Shown here: positions 1 through 7,863 of the stretch, piece after piece
Position numbering within the stretch: position 1 is the stretch's first letter
Layout: every line of letters begins with the position of its first letter
NCBI GenBank assembly: GCA_964637875.1
Contig: CAZWXK010000004.1
Span: 1 to 64,000, forward strand
Reading direction: 5' to 3'
Length of the DNA stretch: 64,000 nt
Source: UBA5972 sp964637875
Lineage (GTDB): Bacteria; Pseudomonadota; Alphaproteobacteria; Rhodobacterales; Rhodobacteraceae
Translations under genes and position numbers: made by a program
The notes under the pieces: generated by a model
Databases searched by the model: none
What the model was told of the DNA's origin: nothing
The model's input: only the letters and a program-made list of their open reading frames with translations

Positions 1-60
1 CCTCCTCGTATTTGATGGTCCGCCACAGCCGTTCGACGAAGACATTGTCCCGCCAACCCC
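1..60 (-). pseudogene. IS3-family transposase (OrfB) fragment, runs off window
   Basis: Read on the minus strand these bases encode WRDNVFVERLWRTIKYEE, the region around the catalytic glutamate (the E of VERLW) of the DDE integrase core in IS3-family OrfB transposases. The frame has no start here and is joined directly to a piece of a different insertion sequence at about 54-58, so this is a remnant. Its continuation lies before the window. Confidence 0.75.
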
Positions 61-143
61 GTGTCCCGGCTCACAGACCGGATACTTCGCCCATCGCGCA
101 AAACCAGACGCCGGATCTTCGCTGCACTTTCCATTGATATCAT
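57..143 (-). pseudogene. IS21-family IstA N-terminal fragment
   Basis: From an ATG at 143 the minus strand encodes MISMESAAKIRRLVLRDGR followed by SIRSVSRDTGL, which fits the N-terminal helix-turn-helix of IS21-family IstA transposases. After about 29 codons the homology stops and IS3-type transposase coding sequence begins in another frame. This leaves only the DNA-binding tip of IstA, with the element's left end still present upstream at 190-249. Confidence 0.7.
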
Positions 144-189
144 CTGCTCATTCTCCGCGTCCAAAAACGCGGATGTTAACAAAACAGGG

Positions 190-249
190 GGGTCAATTTT
201 ACTTGCAAATTACCCACCCAACCGGGTCAGTTTTGCATGCAAACTCACA
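190..249. repeat. IS21-type terminal repeats (element end)
   Basis: Two related 21-base direct repeats occur at 190-210 and 224-244, matching at 17 of 21 positions (gggtca.tttt.c.tgcaaa). IS21-family ends carry several such internal repeats bound by the transposase. Read from the minus strand the block starts TGTGAGTTTGC at 249, consistent with an IS21 end facing the istA fragment at 143. The call is inferred from pattern and position; no target duplication was identified. Confidence 0.55.
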
Positions 250-339
250 GTCTCGCCCCCGGAAGCGATGATGCCGCTATGAAATGACTTGTATTGGGGC
301 GCAATCGACAGCATCTCGATAATTCTGGATAATTGATGT

Positions 340-368
340 TTGACATATCACTTATGCTGTATTATCAG
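340..368 (+). promoter_or_regulatory. Possible promoter before the HTH-hyf operon
   Basis: A perfect -35 hexamer TTGACA lies at 340-345. A -10-like TATCAG at 363-368 gives a 17-base spacer; TATTAT at 360-365 is a better hexamer but only 14 bases away. The region is AT-rich compared with its surroundings and ends 20 bases before the HTH gene. Tentative. Confidence 0.35.
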
Positions 369-388
369 CCGATCAGGACACTTCATAC

Positions 389-691
389 ATGGATGAAATC
401 AGCATGATTACTGCCGCGCAGATGCGCGCCGCGCGAGCGTTGCTGGGACTTGACCAGAAGACGCTGGCCGAGATGGCCGGCGTGTCGGTGCCGACGATCC
501 AGCGGATGGAGGCCAGCCAGGGCAATGTGCGCGGCGTGATCGAAAGCCTGACCCGCGTGGTCGAGGCGCTCGATGCCGCCGGGGTCGAGCTGATCGCCGA
601 AGGCGCCCCCAGCACCGGCAGGGGCCGCGGCGTACGCCTGAAAGAGGTGGCCGGATCCGGCAACGAAAGCGTCGAGGACACCGCCCCATGA
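389..691 (+). CDS. Small XRE-type helix-turn-helix regulator
   Basis: A 100-residue protein with a compact helix-turn-helix of the XRE/Cro type at about residues 16-37 (LGLDQKTLAEMAGVSVPTIQ), followed by a short tail with no effector domain. ATG 389 is used; ATG 404 (MITAAQ) is equally possible. The stop overlaps the hyfB start by four bases (ATGA at 688), so translation is probably coupled and the regulator is the first gene of the hyf-like operon. Autoregulation of that operon is a reasonable inference, but no operator was identified. Confidence 0.8.
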   Translation: MDEISMITAAQMRAARALLGLDQKTLAEMAGVSVPTIQRMEASQGNVRGVIESLTRVVEALDAAGVELIAEGAPSTGRGRGVRLKEVAGSGNESVEDTAP

Positions 692-2703
692 CCGCGGTTC
701 AACTGGCGTTTTCCCTGTCGGTCGCCCTGCTGGCACTGGCCGCCCTGGCCGTGGCGATGCGTGCGCGGGCGGGGATGGGGGCAGTCGTCTATTCCCTGTC
801 GGCGGCGGCCTCGGCCCTGCTGGCCATTGTCGGTGCCGGCTTCCTGTTGTCCGCGTCCTCGCCCCGGCTGATGAGCCTGCCCATCGGCCTGCCCTGGCTT
901 GGCATGCATCTGCGTCTTGACGTCCTGTCGGCCTTTTTCCTGCTGGTTCTGGGGCTGGGGGGCGCGCTGAATGCCGTCTACGGGCTGGGATATGGCCGTC
1001 ACGAGGACGAACCCGCCCGGGTTCTGCCCTTTTATCCGGCCTTTCTGGGGGCGATGGCGCTGGTCGTTCTGGCCGATGATGCCTTTTCCTTTCTGCTGAG
1101 CTGGGAGCTGATGTCGCTTTTGTCATGGGCGCTGGTGCTCAGCCACCACCGCCAGGCCGAGGCGCGCCGGGCCGGGGTGGTCTATCTGATCATGGCGGCC
1201 TTCGGCACCATGTCGCTGCTGCTGGCCTTCGGGTTGCTGTCGCAGGGCGGCGGCTATGGGTTCGAGGCGATGCGCGCGCTTGCCGGCCAGCGCGGCGCGG
1301 TGCTGACGGTGGTGGTGATTTTCCTGATGCTGCTGGGCGCGGGGTCCAAGGCGGGGATCGTGCCGCTGCATGTCTGGCTGCCGCTGGCGCATCCGGCCGC
1401 ACCCAGCCATGTCTCGGCGCTGATGAGCGGCATCATGACCAAGATCGCCATCTACGGTTTCGTCCGCGTGACATTCGACCTGCTGGCCCCGGCGCCGTGG
1501 TGGATGGCGATGGTGGTCATGGGGGTGGGCGCGCTGACGGCGGTGATGGGTGTGCTCTATGCCCTCATGCAGCACGACCTCAAGACCCTGCTGGCCTATC
1601 ACACGGTTGAAAATATCGGCATCATCTTCATCGGGCTGGGCCTTGCCATGGGCTTTCGCGGCAACGGCATGGAGGTGGCCGCCGCGCTGGCGATGACGGC
1701 GGCGCTGTTCCATGTGCTGAATCACTCGCTGTTCAAGAGCCTGCTGTTCATGGGCGCGGGCGCCGTACAGGTGGCGACCGGCAGCCGCGATATGGATCGC
1801 CTTGGCGGGCTGATCCACCGCATGCCGGTCACGTCGTTCCTGTTCCTGATCGGGGCGGTGGCGATCTCGGCGCTGCCGCCGTTCAACGGTTTCGTGTCCG
1901 AATGGCTGACCTTTCAGGCGATCCTGCTCAGCCCCGATCTGCCGCAATGGGGGCTCAAGATCCTGACCCCCGGCGTCGGCGGCCTGCTGGCGCTTGCGGC
2001 GGCGCTTGCGGCGGCCTGTTTCGTCAAGGTCTATGGCGTCGTGTTCCTGGGCCGGCCGCGCACGACCGAGGCCGCCACCGCCGGCGAGGTTGATCGCTGG
2101 TCGCAGGGTTCGATGGCGGCGCTTGCGGCGCTGTGCCTGGTCCTGGGCATCGTGCCGGGCCTGGCAATCGACGCGTTGCAGCCGGTGGCGCGCGCCCTGA
2201 CATCGGGCGCATTGCCCACGCAGGCAGGAAACCCGTGGCTGATGATCGCCCCGGTCGGGGCCGCGCGGGCATCGTATGACGGGCTGCTGGTGTTGCTGTT
2301 CATCGGCGCAAGCGCCATGCTGGCGGCCTGGCTGATCCACCGTCTTGCCGCCCGCGGCCTGCGCCGGGCGCCGGCCTGGGATTGCGGCTTTGCGCTGGAC
2401 GACCCGAGCACCCAGTACAGCGCCGCCAGCTTTGCCCAGCCGATCCGGCGCACGCTGGGCGGCATCGTCTTTCGGGTGCGCGAGGACGTCACCATGCCGC
2501 CGCCCGGCGACAACCGCCCCGCGCGGCTGGAGGTTTCGATGATCGACCCGGTCTGGGACGTCTTTTACGGCCGCATCCACGGGGCGGTGGGCTGGCTGGC
2601 CGATCGCTTCAATCATCTGCAGTTCCTGACCATCCGGCGCTATCTGAGCGTGGTTTTCGGGCTGCTGGTCTTTCTTCTTCTGGTGCTGACAACATGGAGT
2701 TGA
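688..2703 (+). CDS. hyfB: Hydrogenase-4 subunit B-like antiporter subunit (NuoL/MrpA type)
   Basis: A 671-residue polytopic membrane protein of the NuoL/MrpA/HyfB family, the proton-pumping arm of group 4 hydrogenases and complex I. It keeps the conserved glutamate of the SWELMSLLSW segment (E140) and the TM lysine in GAGSKAGIVPLHVWLP (K221), followed by the Ala/Pro-rich broken helix. The C-terminal extension after about residue 560 carries a CGF..DDPSTQYSAASFAQP motif typical of HyfB rather than NuoL. It overlaps the regulator at its start and hyfC by ten bases at its end. It is probably the distal ion-translocating subunit of the complex encoded by 688-7863. Confidence 0.88.
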   Translation: MTAVQLAFSLSVALLALAALAVAMRARAGMGAVVYSLSAAASALLAIVGAGFLLSASSPRLMSLPIGLPWLGMHLRLDVLSAFFLLVLGLGGALNAVYGLGYGRHEDEPARVLPFYPAFLGAMALVVLADDAFSFLLSWELMSLLSWALVLSHHRQAEARRAGVVYLIMAAFGTMSLLLAFGLLSQGGGYGFEAMRALAGQRGAVLTVVVIFLMLLGAGSKAGIVPLHVWLPLAHPAAPSHVSALMSGIMTKIAIYGFVRVTFDLLAPAPWWMAMVVMGVGALTAVMGVLYALMQHDLKTLLAYHTVENIGIIFIGLGLAMGFRGNGMEVAAALAMTAALFHVLNHSLFKSLLFMGAGAVQVATGSRDMDRLGGLIHRMPVTSFLFLIGAVAISALPPFNGFVSEWLTFQAILLSPDLPQWGLKILTPGVGGLLALAAALAAACFVKVYGVVFLGRPRTTEAATAGEVDRWSQGSMAALAALCLVLGIVPGLAIDALQPVARALTSGALPTQAGNPWLMIAPVGAARASYDGLLVLLFIGASAMLAAWLIHRLAARGLRRAPAWDCGFALDDPSTQYSAASFAQPIRRTLGGIVFRVREDVTMPPPGDNRPARLEVSMIDPVWDVFYGRIHGAVGWLADRFNHLQFLTIRRYLSVVFGLLVFLLLVLTTWS

Positions 2704-3650
2704 TCGCAAGTCTTGCCGTTCAGGGGTTGCAGATGGCCCTGGTCGTGGCGATGGCGCCGGCCCTTGTCGGGCTTGTGCGCAAGGTCAAGGCGCGTCTGCT
2801 GCGCAGGCAGGGCGCGCCGATCCTGCAAAGCTATGTCGCGCTTCTTCGGCTGATGCACAAGGAGGTCGTTCTGGCCGAAAACGCCTCATGGCTGTTCCGG
2901 GTGGCGCCCTATCTGGTGTTTGCCGCAACCTGGGTGGCGGCGGCGCTGGTGCCGACATTCGCGATCGATCTGCAATTCAGCTGGAGCGCGGACCTGATCG
3001 CCATCGTCGCGCTGCTGGGGTTCGCCCGTTTCTTTCTGGCGCTGGCGGGCATGGATGTGGGCACCAGTTTCGGCGGCATCGGATCCAGCCGCGAGATGCT
3101 GATCGCCAGCCTGGCCGAACCGGCGATGCTGCTGATCGTGTTTGCGCTGTCGCTGGTGGCGGGCTCGACCCAGCTTTCGACCGTGGCCCATGCGCTGGCC
3201 GCGCCCATGGTGGGCCTCAGGGTATCGCTGGGCATGGCGCTGGTGGCGCTGGTCATCGTCGCGATTGCCGAAAACGCCCGCATCCCGGTGGACAACCCGA
3301 CAACGCATCTGGAACTGACCATGGTGCACGAGGCAATGGTGCTGGAATATTCCGGCCGCCACCTGGCGATGATCGAGCTGGCCGGCGCGCTCAAGCTGAT
3401 GCTGTACATGTCGCTGATATCCAGTGTCTTTCTGCCCTGGGGCCTGGCCGGGCCGGGTGCGGGGATGGCGGCGATGGCGGGAGGCGTGGCACTGTGGCTG
3501 GTCAAGATCGCGGCCGGCGGCACCCTGCTGGCCCTGTTTGAGGTTTCGATTGCCAAGATGCGGGTATTCCGCGTGCCCAATCTGCTGGGCATCGCGCTGA
3601 TGCTGGCACTTCTGGGAACGATCCTGCTGTTTGTTTCGAGGAGCCTGTGA
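2694..3650 (+). CDS. hyfC: Hydrogenase-4 subunit C-like (NuoH-type) membrane anchor
   Basis: A 318-residue NuoH/HyfC-type membrane subunit, the piece that docks the soluble redox arm onto the membrane arm. It shows about eight hydrophobic segments and conserved cytoplasmic-loop motifs: RKVKARLLRRQGAPILQSY near the N terminus, GSSREM, and AENARIPVDNPTTHLELTM. ATG 2694 overlaps the end of hyfB, which is usual within such operons. Its presence shows that a real membrane-anchored oxidoreductase module is encoded, rather than only an Mrp-type antiporter. Confidence 0.88.
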   Translation: MELIASLAVQGLQMALVVAMAPALVGLVRKVKARLLRRQGAPILQSYVALLRLMHKEVVLAENASWLFRVAPYLVFAATWVAAALVPTFAIDLQFSWSADLIAIVALLGFARFFLALAGMDVGTSFGGIGSSREMLIASLAEPAMLLIVFALSLVAGSTQLSTVAHALAAPMVGLRVSLGMALVALVIVAIAENARIPVDNPTTHLELTMVHEAMVLEYSGRHLAMIELAGALKLMLYMSLISSVFLPWGLAGPGAGMAAMAGGVALWLVKIAAGGTLLALFEVSIAKMRVFRVPNLLGIALMLALLGTILLFVSRSL

Positions 3651-4315
3651 GCATGACCGGTCTGTCCTTCGACATTGCCCATCTTCTGGCCGGGGGGCTG
3701 GTTCTGGTCAGCTTCATGATGTTGTATCAGGACCGCCTTTACGCGCTTCTCAACGTCTATGCGCTGCATGCGCTGGTGCTGGGGCTGTCGGTCGCCTGGC
3801 AGGCCTGGATGCAGGGTGCGCCGCATCTTTACGTCACGGCGGCGATCGCGCTGATCTTCAAGGCGCTGATCATCCCGGCCGCGCTGCACCGCATCATTGC
3901 CCGCCTCGGCATCCGCCGGCAGGTCGAACCCGCCGTCGGCGTGGGGCCGAGCATGCTGGCCGGCATGGGGCTGGTGGCGCTGTCGGTGGTGCTGATGCTG
4001 CGCCTGACCCGCAGCGTCGAGACCTATGCCCAGGAGGATCTGGCCTTTGCCCTTTCGGTCATCCTGCTGGGGCTGCTGATCATGGTCACGCGGCGCAATG
4101 CGGTAGGGCAGGTGGTGGGCTTCATGTCGCTGGAGAACGGGCTGATCCTGGCCGCCGCCGGCGCCCGCGGCATGCCCCTGGTGGTCGAGATCAGCGTCGC
4201 CTTTTCCATCCTGATCGCCCTGATCGTGATCGGCGTGTTCCTGTTCCGCATCCGCGAACGCTTCGATACCGTCGATGTGGCGGCGCTGGACGCCTTTCGG
4301 GGGGAAAGACGATGA
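3647..4315 (+). CDS. hyfE: Hydrogenase-4 subunit E-like (NuoK-type) membrane subunit
   Basis: A 222-residue hydrophobic protein with about six to seven membrane segments, matching HyfE, whose C-terminal half resembles NuoK. The GTG at 3647 overlaps the hyfC stop (GTGA); ATG 3653 is a good alternative, and GAGGAG at 3639-3644 could serve either. The C-terminal part contains VGFMSLENGLILAAAGARG, the conserved glutamate region of NuoK-like subunits. It overlaps hyfF by four bases. Confidence 0.85.
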   Translation: MSMTGLSFDIAHLLAGGLVLVSFMMLYQDRLYALLNVYALHALVLGLSVAWQAWMQGAPHLYVTAAIALIFKALIIPAALHRIIARLGIRRQVEPAVGVGPSMLAGMGLVALSVVLMLRLTRSVETYAQEDLAFALSVILLGLLIMVTRRNAVGQVVGFMSLENGLILAAAGARGMPLVVEISVAFSILIALIVIGVFLFRIRERFDTVDVAALDAFRGERR

Positions 4316-5757
4316 TCCTGCCCGTCGATCCCGTCACCGGCGTTGTCGCCGTGCCAGCCATTGCCGCGGTGCTGCTGGCGCTGACTCCGGGCTATCGCCT
4401 GGGGGCGCGGCTGAACGTGGGGGCCAGCCTCGTGACCCTGCTGCTGGCGCTGGCCCTGTTTGTCACGCCGCAGCGGGCCGGAGACTACCTGCTGGTCGAT
4501 GCCCTGAACATCGTGTTCATCGTGCTGAACAGTTTCGTCGGCCTGACCGCCGCCTGGTTCAGCGCCAGCTATATCGCCCATGAACTGGAAATCGGCCGCC
4601 TTACCCCGGCCAATCTGCGGTTCTACCACGCGATGTATCAGGCGATGATGTTCGGCATGAACCTGGCGCTGGCCAGCAACAATATCGGGCTTATGTGGGT
4701 TGCGGTGGAGCTGGCCACGCTGTCCACCGTGATGATGGTCGGGCTCTATCGCACGCCCGAGGCGCTGGAGGCCGCCTGGAAATATTTCATCCTCGGCTCG
4801 GTCGGTATCGCGCTGGCGCTGTTCGGTACGATCCTGGTCTATCTGACGGCACAGCCGGTGCTGGGCGAGGGCCGCGATGCCATGCTGTGGACGAAACTGA
4901 TCGGCGCCGCCGCCGGCTTCGACCCGATGATCCTGAATCTGGCCTTTGTCTTTCTGCTGCTGGGATATGGCACCAAGGTGGGGCTGGCGCCGCTGCACGC
5001 CTGGCTGCCCGATGCCCATGCCGAGGGGCCGACCCCGATCTCGGCGGTGCTTTCGGGGCTGTTGCTGAATGTCGCACTCTACGCGGTGCTGCGCTTCAAG
5101 ATACTGATGACGGCCAATGGGCAGACCCTGCCGCCGGGGCCGCTGATGGTGGCGATGGGGCTGGTGTCGCTGATCTTTGCCGCGCTGATGCTGTACCGGC
5201 GGCGCGACATCAAGCGCATGTTCGCCTATTCCTCGATCGAGCATATGGGCATCATCGTCTTTGCCTTCGGCATCGGCGGGCCGCTGGCCAATTTCGCGGC
5301 GCTTTTGCACATGGTCATGCACAGCCTGACCAAATCGGCGATCTTTTTCGCCGTCGGCCATGTCGCCCAGATCAAGGGCACCCAGAAGACCGCGATGATC
5401 CGGGGCCTGACCCACAGCCACCCGGTGCTGGGCTGGGCGCTTGTGATTGCGGTTCTGGCCATTGCCGGCCTGCCGCCCTTTGGCGTGTTCATGAGCGAAT
5501 TTCTGGTGGTCAGCTCGACCTTCGCGCAGGCGCCGCTGCTGGCGGTGCTGTTCGTGGCCGGGCTGCTGCTGGCCTTTGGCGCGCTGGTCCTGCGCCTGAC
5601 CGAGGTCGCCTTTGGCGCGCCCAGCCAGGATGTCGCCCCGCTCAAGGCCTCGCTCAAGCCGCTTTATGCGCATATGGCGCTGGTGCTGGTGGCGGGGCTG
5701 TATCTGCCCGGGCCGATGGTCGCCTGGTTTCAGGCCGTCGCCCGGCTGCTGGGATAG
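4312..5757 (+). CDS. hyfF: Hydrogenase-4 subunit F-like antiporter subunit (NuoN/MrpD type)
   Basis: A 481-residue second antiporter-like subunit with about 14 membrane segments. The proton-relay residues are visible: a glutamate in WVAVELATLS (E133) and a lysine in GYGTKVGLAPLHAWLPDAHA (K222). ATG 4312 overlaps hyfE. With HyfB this gives two ion-translocating subunits; a third, HyfD, is not encoded here, so the complex is smaller than E. coli hydrogenase-4. Confidence 0.88.
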   Translation: MILPVDPVTGVVAVPAIAAVLLALTPGYRLGARLNVGASLVTLLLALALFVTPQRAGDYLLVDALNIVFIVLNSFVGLTAAWFSASYIAHELEIGRLTPANLRFYHAMYQAMMFGMNLALASNNIGLMWVAVELATLSTVMMVGLYRTPEALEAAWKYFILGSVGIALALFGTILVYLTAQPVLGEGRDAMLWTKLIGAAAGFDPMILNLAFVFLLLGYGTKVGLAPLHAWLPDAHAEGPTPISAVLSGLLLNVALYAVLRFKILMTANGQTLPPGPLMVAMGLVSLIFAALMLYRRRDIKRMFAYSSIEHMGIIVFAFGIGGPLANFAALLHMVMHSLTKSAIFFAVGHVAQIKGTQKTAMIRGLTHSHPVLGWALVIAVLAIAGLPPFGVFMSEFLVVSSTFAQAPLLAVLFVAGLLLAFGALVLRLTEVAFGAPSQDVAPLKASLKPLYAHMALVLVAGLYLPGPMVAWFQAVARLLG

Positions 5758-5766
5758 GAGGGGGAT

Positions 5767-7329
5767 ATGAGCGACATTTCGCAATATCTCGACATCACGG
5801 GCGATGGGCGCGCAGCCGAGCCGCATGCGCTCAACCGTGCCCAGTGGCAGCAGGCGGTTGAACAGGCCGCAGCCGAGGGGCTGATCCTGCTGGGCCTGTG
5901 GGGCAGCAGGACAAGCGTGACCATCGCCCTGCTTGACGAGGCGCGGGAGTCGGCGGCTGGCGGGGCCGAAACGGGCAACACCGGGGCCGCGCCGCGCATG
6001 GGGCTGTTGTCGTTTTCGCCGCGAAACGGCCGGTTCCCCTCGGTCGGGCGGCATTTCCCCTCGGCCCAGAGGCTGGAGCGCAGCATTGCCGACCTGTTCG
6101 GCCTGCTGCCCGAGGACGCCCCCGACACCCGCCCCTGGCTGGATCATGGGCGCTGGGGCGTCTCTCATCCCCTGGGCAAGGCCACGGCAGACCCCGCCGA
6201 GGCGGCCGGCAGGGCCGAGGACTATCCCTTCCTGCCGGTCGAGGGGCACGGGCTGCATCAGGTGCCGGTCGGCCCGGTCCATGCCGGCATCATCGAGCCG
6301 GGGCATTTCCGGTTCACCGCCCAGGGCGAAACCGTCGTGCGCCTGGAAGAGCGCCTGGGCTATGTCCACAAGGGCATCGAGGGGCTGATGCAGGGCGCCG
6401 ACACTGCCCGCGGCGCGCGGCTGGCCGCGCGGGTGTCGGGCGACAGCGCGGTGGCCTTCGGCTGGGCCTATGCGCAGGCGGTCGAGGCCGCGCTGGGGGC
6501 CGAGGTGCCTGCCCGCGCCCGGTGGCTGCGCGCGATCATGGCCGAGCTTGAGCGGCTGGCCAACCATCTGGGCGATATCGGCGCGATCTGCAACGACGCC
6601 GCCTTTGCCATGATGCTGGCCCAGTGCAGCGCGCTGCGCGAACGGGTGTTGCGCGCGGCCGGTGCGGTCTTTGGCCATCGCTTCATGCGCGATCTGATCC
6701 TGCCCGGCGGGGTGGCGGTCGATCCGGGGGCGGACGGGCTGCGGGCGCTGCGCGCGCTTGTTGACGAAATCGGGCAGGCCTTTCCCCGTATCCGGGAGCT
6801 TTACGACAACACGCCCTCGCTGCTCGACCGCACCACCGGTGCCGGGCGGCTGTCCTGCGATCTGGCGCGCCGCTTTGGCGCGGGCGGCCATGTGGGCCGG
6901 GCCTCGGGGCGGGGCTTTGATGCGCGCAAGGCGTTCCCCTACGGGCCTTACGGGGGGCTGCGCTTTTCGGTGCCGGTACGCAAGGACGGCGACGTGAACG
7001 CCCGCATCTGGATTCGCATCCTTGAGGTCGAGCAGAGCCTTTCCCTGCTGGCCCAGCTGCTCGACGGGCTGCCCGAGGGCGCGGTGCGGGCCGAACTGCC
7101 GAAACCGGCCGGCGCCTGCCGGGGCCTGGGGCTGGTCGAGGGTTTCCGCGGCGACATCCTGGCCTTTGTCGCGCTGGACCGGCGCGGCCGGATCACCCGC
7201 TGCCACCTGCGTGACCCGAGCTGGTTCCAGTGGCCCCTGCTGGAGGCGGTGATCGAGGGCAACATCATCGCCGATTTCCCGCTGTGCAACAAATCCTTCA
7301 ACTGCTCGTATTCGGGCCATGACCTGTGA
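5767..7329 (+). CDS. hyfG: HyfG/HycE-like large subunit lacking Ni-Fe cysteine pairs
   Basis: A 520-residue fusion of a NuoC-like domain (about 1-160; RSIADLFGLLPEDAPDTRPW) and a NuoD/hydrogenase large-subunit domain (about 170-520), as in HycE/HyfG. Active hydrogenases bind Ni-Fe through RVCGIC near the start of the large domain and DPCxxC near the end. Here the first motif reads RVSGDS (222-227), with serines at both cysteine positions, and the tail reads CNKSFNCSYSGHDL, where only one cysteine (C513) seems to match. It is therefore unlikely to bind Ni-Fe and fits the energy-converting hydrogenase-related (Ehr) group. No hyp maturation genes are nearby. Substrate unknown. Confidence 0.85.
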   Translation: MSDISQYLDITGDGRAAEPHALNRAQWQQAVEQAAAEGLILLGLWGSRTSVTIALLDEARESAAGGAETGNTGAAPRMGLLSFSPRNGRFPSVGRHFPSAQRLERSIADLFGLLPEDAPDTRPWLDHGRWGVSHPLGKATADPAEAAGRAEDYPFLPVEGHGLHQVPVGPVHAGIIEPGHFRFTAQGETVVRLEERLGYVHKGIEGLMQGADTARGARLAARVSGDSAVAFGWAYAQAVEAALGAEVPARARWLRAIMAELERLANHLGDIGAICNDAAFAMMLAQCSALRERVLRAAGAVFGHRFMRDLILPGGVAVDPGADGLRALRALVDEIGQAFPRIRELYDNTPSLLDRTTGAGRLSCDLARRFGAGGHVGRASGRGFDARKAFPYGPYGGLRFSVPVRKDGDVNARIWIRILEVEQSLSLLAQLLDGLPEGAVRAELPKPAGACRGLGLVEGFRGDILAFVALDRRGRITRCHLRDPSWFQWPLLEAVIEGNIIADFPLCNKSFNCSYSGHDL

Positions 7330-7338
7330 GGTTGCGTG

Positions 7339-7863
7339 ATGCACAAGTTTCTGCTGGAAGGCCTGCTGAAACGTCCCCTGACCGAGGCCGCGCCGACCCC
7401 CGAGGGCCGGCTTGCCGCCGAGATCGACCGCGCCGCGCATCGCCGCCTCGGCCGCTCGCTGGCCATCCGCATGGTGGATGCGGGCTCGTGCAACGGGTGC
7501 GAGCTGGAAATCCACGCGCTTTCGAACCCGTATTACGATCTGGAACGCTTCGGCCTGCATTTCGTAGCCTCGCCCCGGCACGCCGACATCCTGATGGTAA
7601 CGGGGCCGGTGACGCGCAATATGGAGGTTGCGCTCCGGCGGACATATGACGCAATTCCTGCCCCCAAATGGGTGGTGTCCGTTGGCGATTGCGCGCGCGA
7701 TGGTGGCTGTTTTCGCGGCTCCTACGCGATCGCGGGCGGGGTGGGGGATGTCATCCCGGTGGACCTGCACATCCCCGGCTGCCCGCCGACACCGCTGGCC
7801 CTGCTGCGCGGCCTGCTTGCGGTGCTGGATTCGGCATCATCTGCCCGCACATTCAGGTCCTGA
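7339..7863 (+). CDS. hyfI: HyfI/NuoB-like small subunit with one [4Fe-4S] site
   Basis: A 174-residue NuoB-type small subunit. The four cluster ligands are present: C51 and C54 (SCNGCE), C118 (GDCARDGG) and C148 (PGCPPTP), so the N2-like proximal cluster should form although the partner large subunit lacks Ni-Fe ligands. ATG 7339 is chosen; GTG 7336 directly precedes it. No HyfH/NuoI ferredoxin-like subunit follows, so this single cluster would be the only one in the visible complex. The last 11 bases overlap the end of znuB on the other strand. Confidence 0.88.
   Translation: MHKFLLEGLLKRPLTEAAPTPEGRLAAEIDRAAHRRLGRSLAIRMVDAGSCNGCELEIHALSNPYYDLERFGLHFVASPRHADILMVTGPVTRNMEVALRRTYDAIPAPKWVVSVGDCARDGGCFRGSYAIAGGVGDVIPVDLHIPGCPPTPLALLRGLLAVLDSASSARTFRS

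Noticed and set aside
1..249. An intact IS21 or IS3 element
   Set aside because: Only short fragments are present, joined out of frame.
1123..2709. Minus-strand 528-codon frame opposite hyfB
   Set aside because: Antisense shadow of a membrane protein gene, with biased residues and no motif.
4024..7770. Long minus-strand open frame (1248 codons) opposite hyfF-hyfI
   Set aside because: GC-rich shadow: Arg/His/Gln/Pro-rich with no domain, and the plus strand has clearly conserved subunits.
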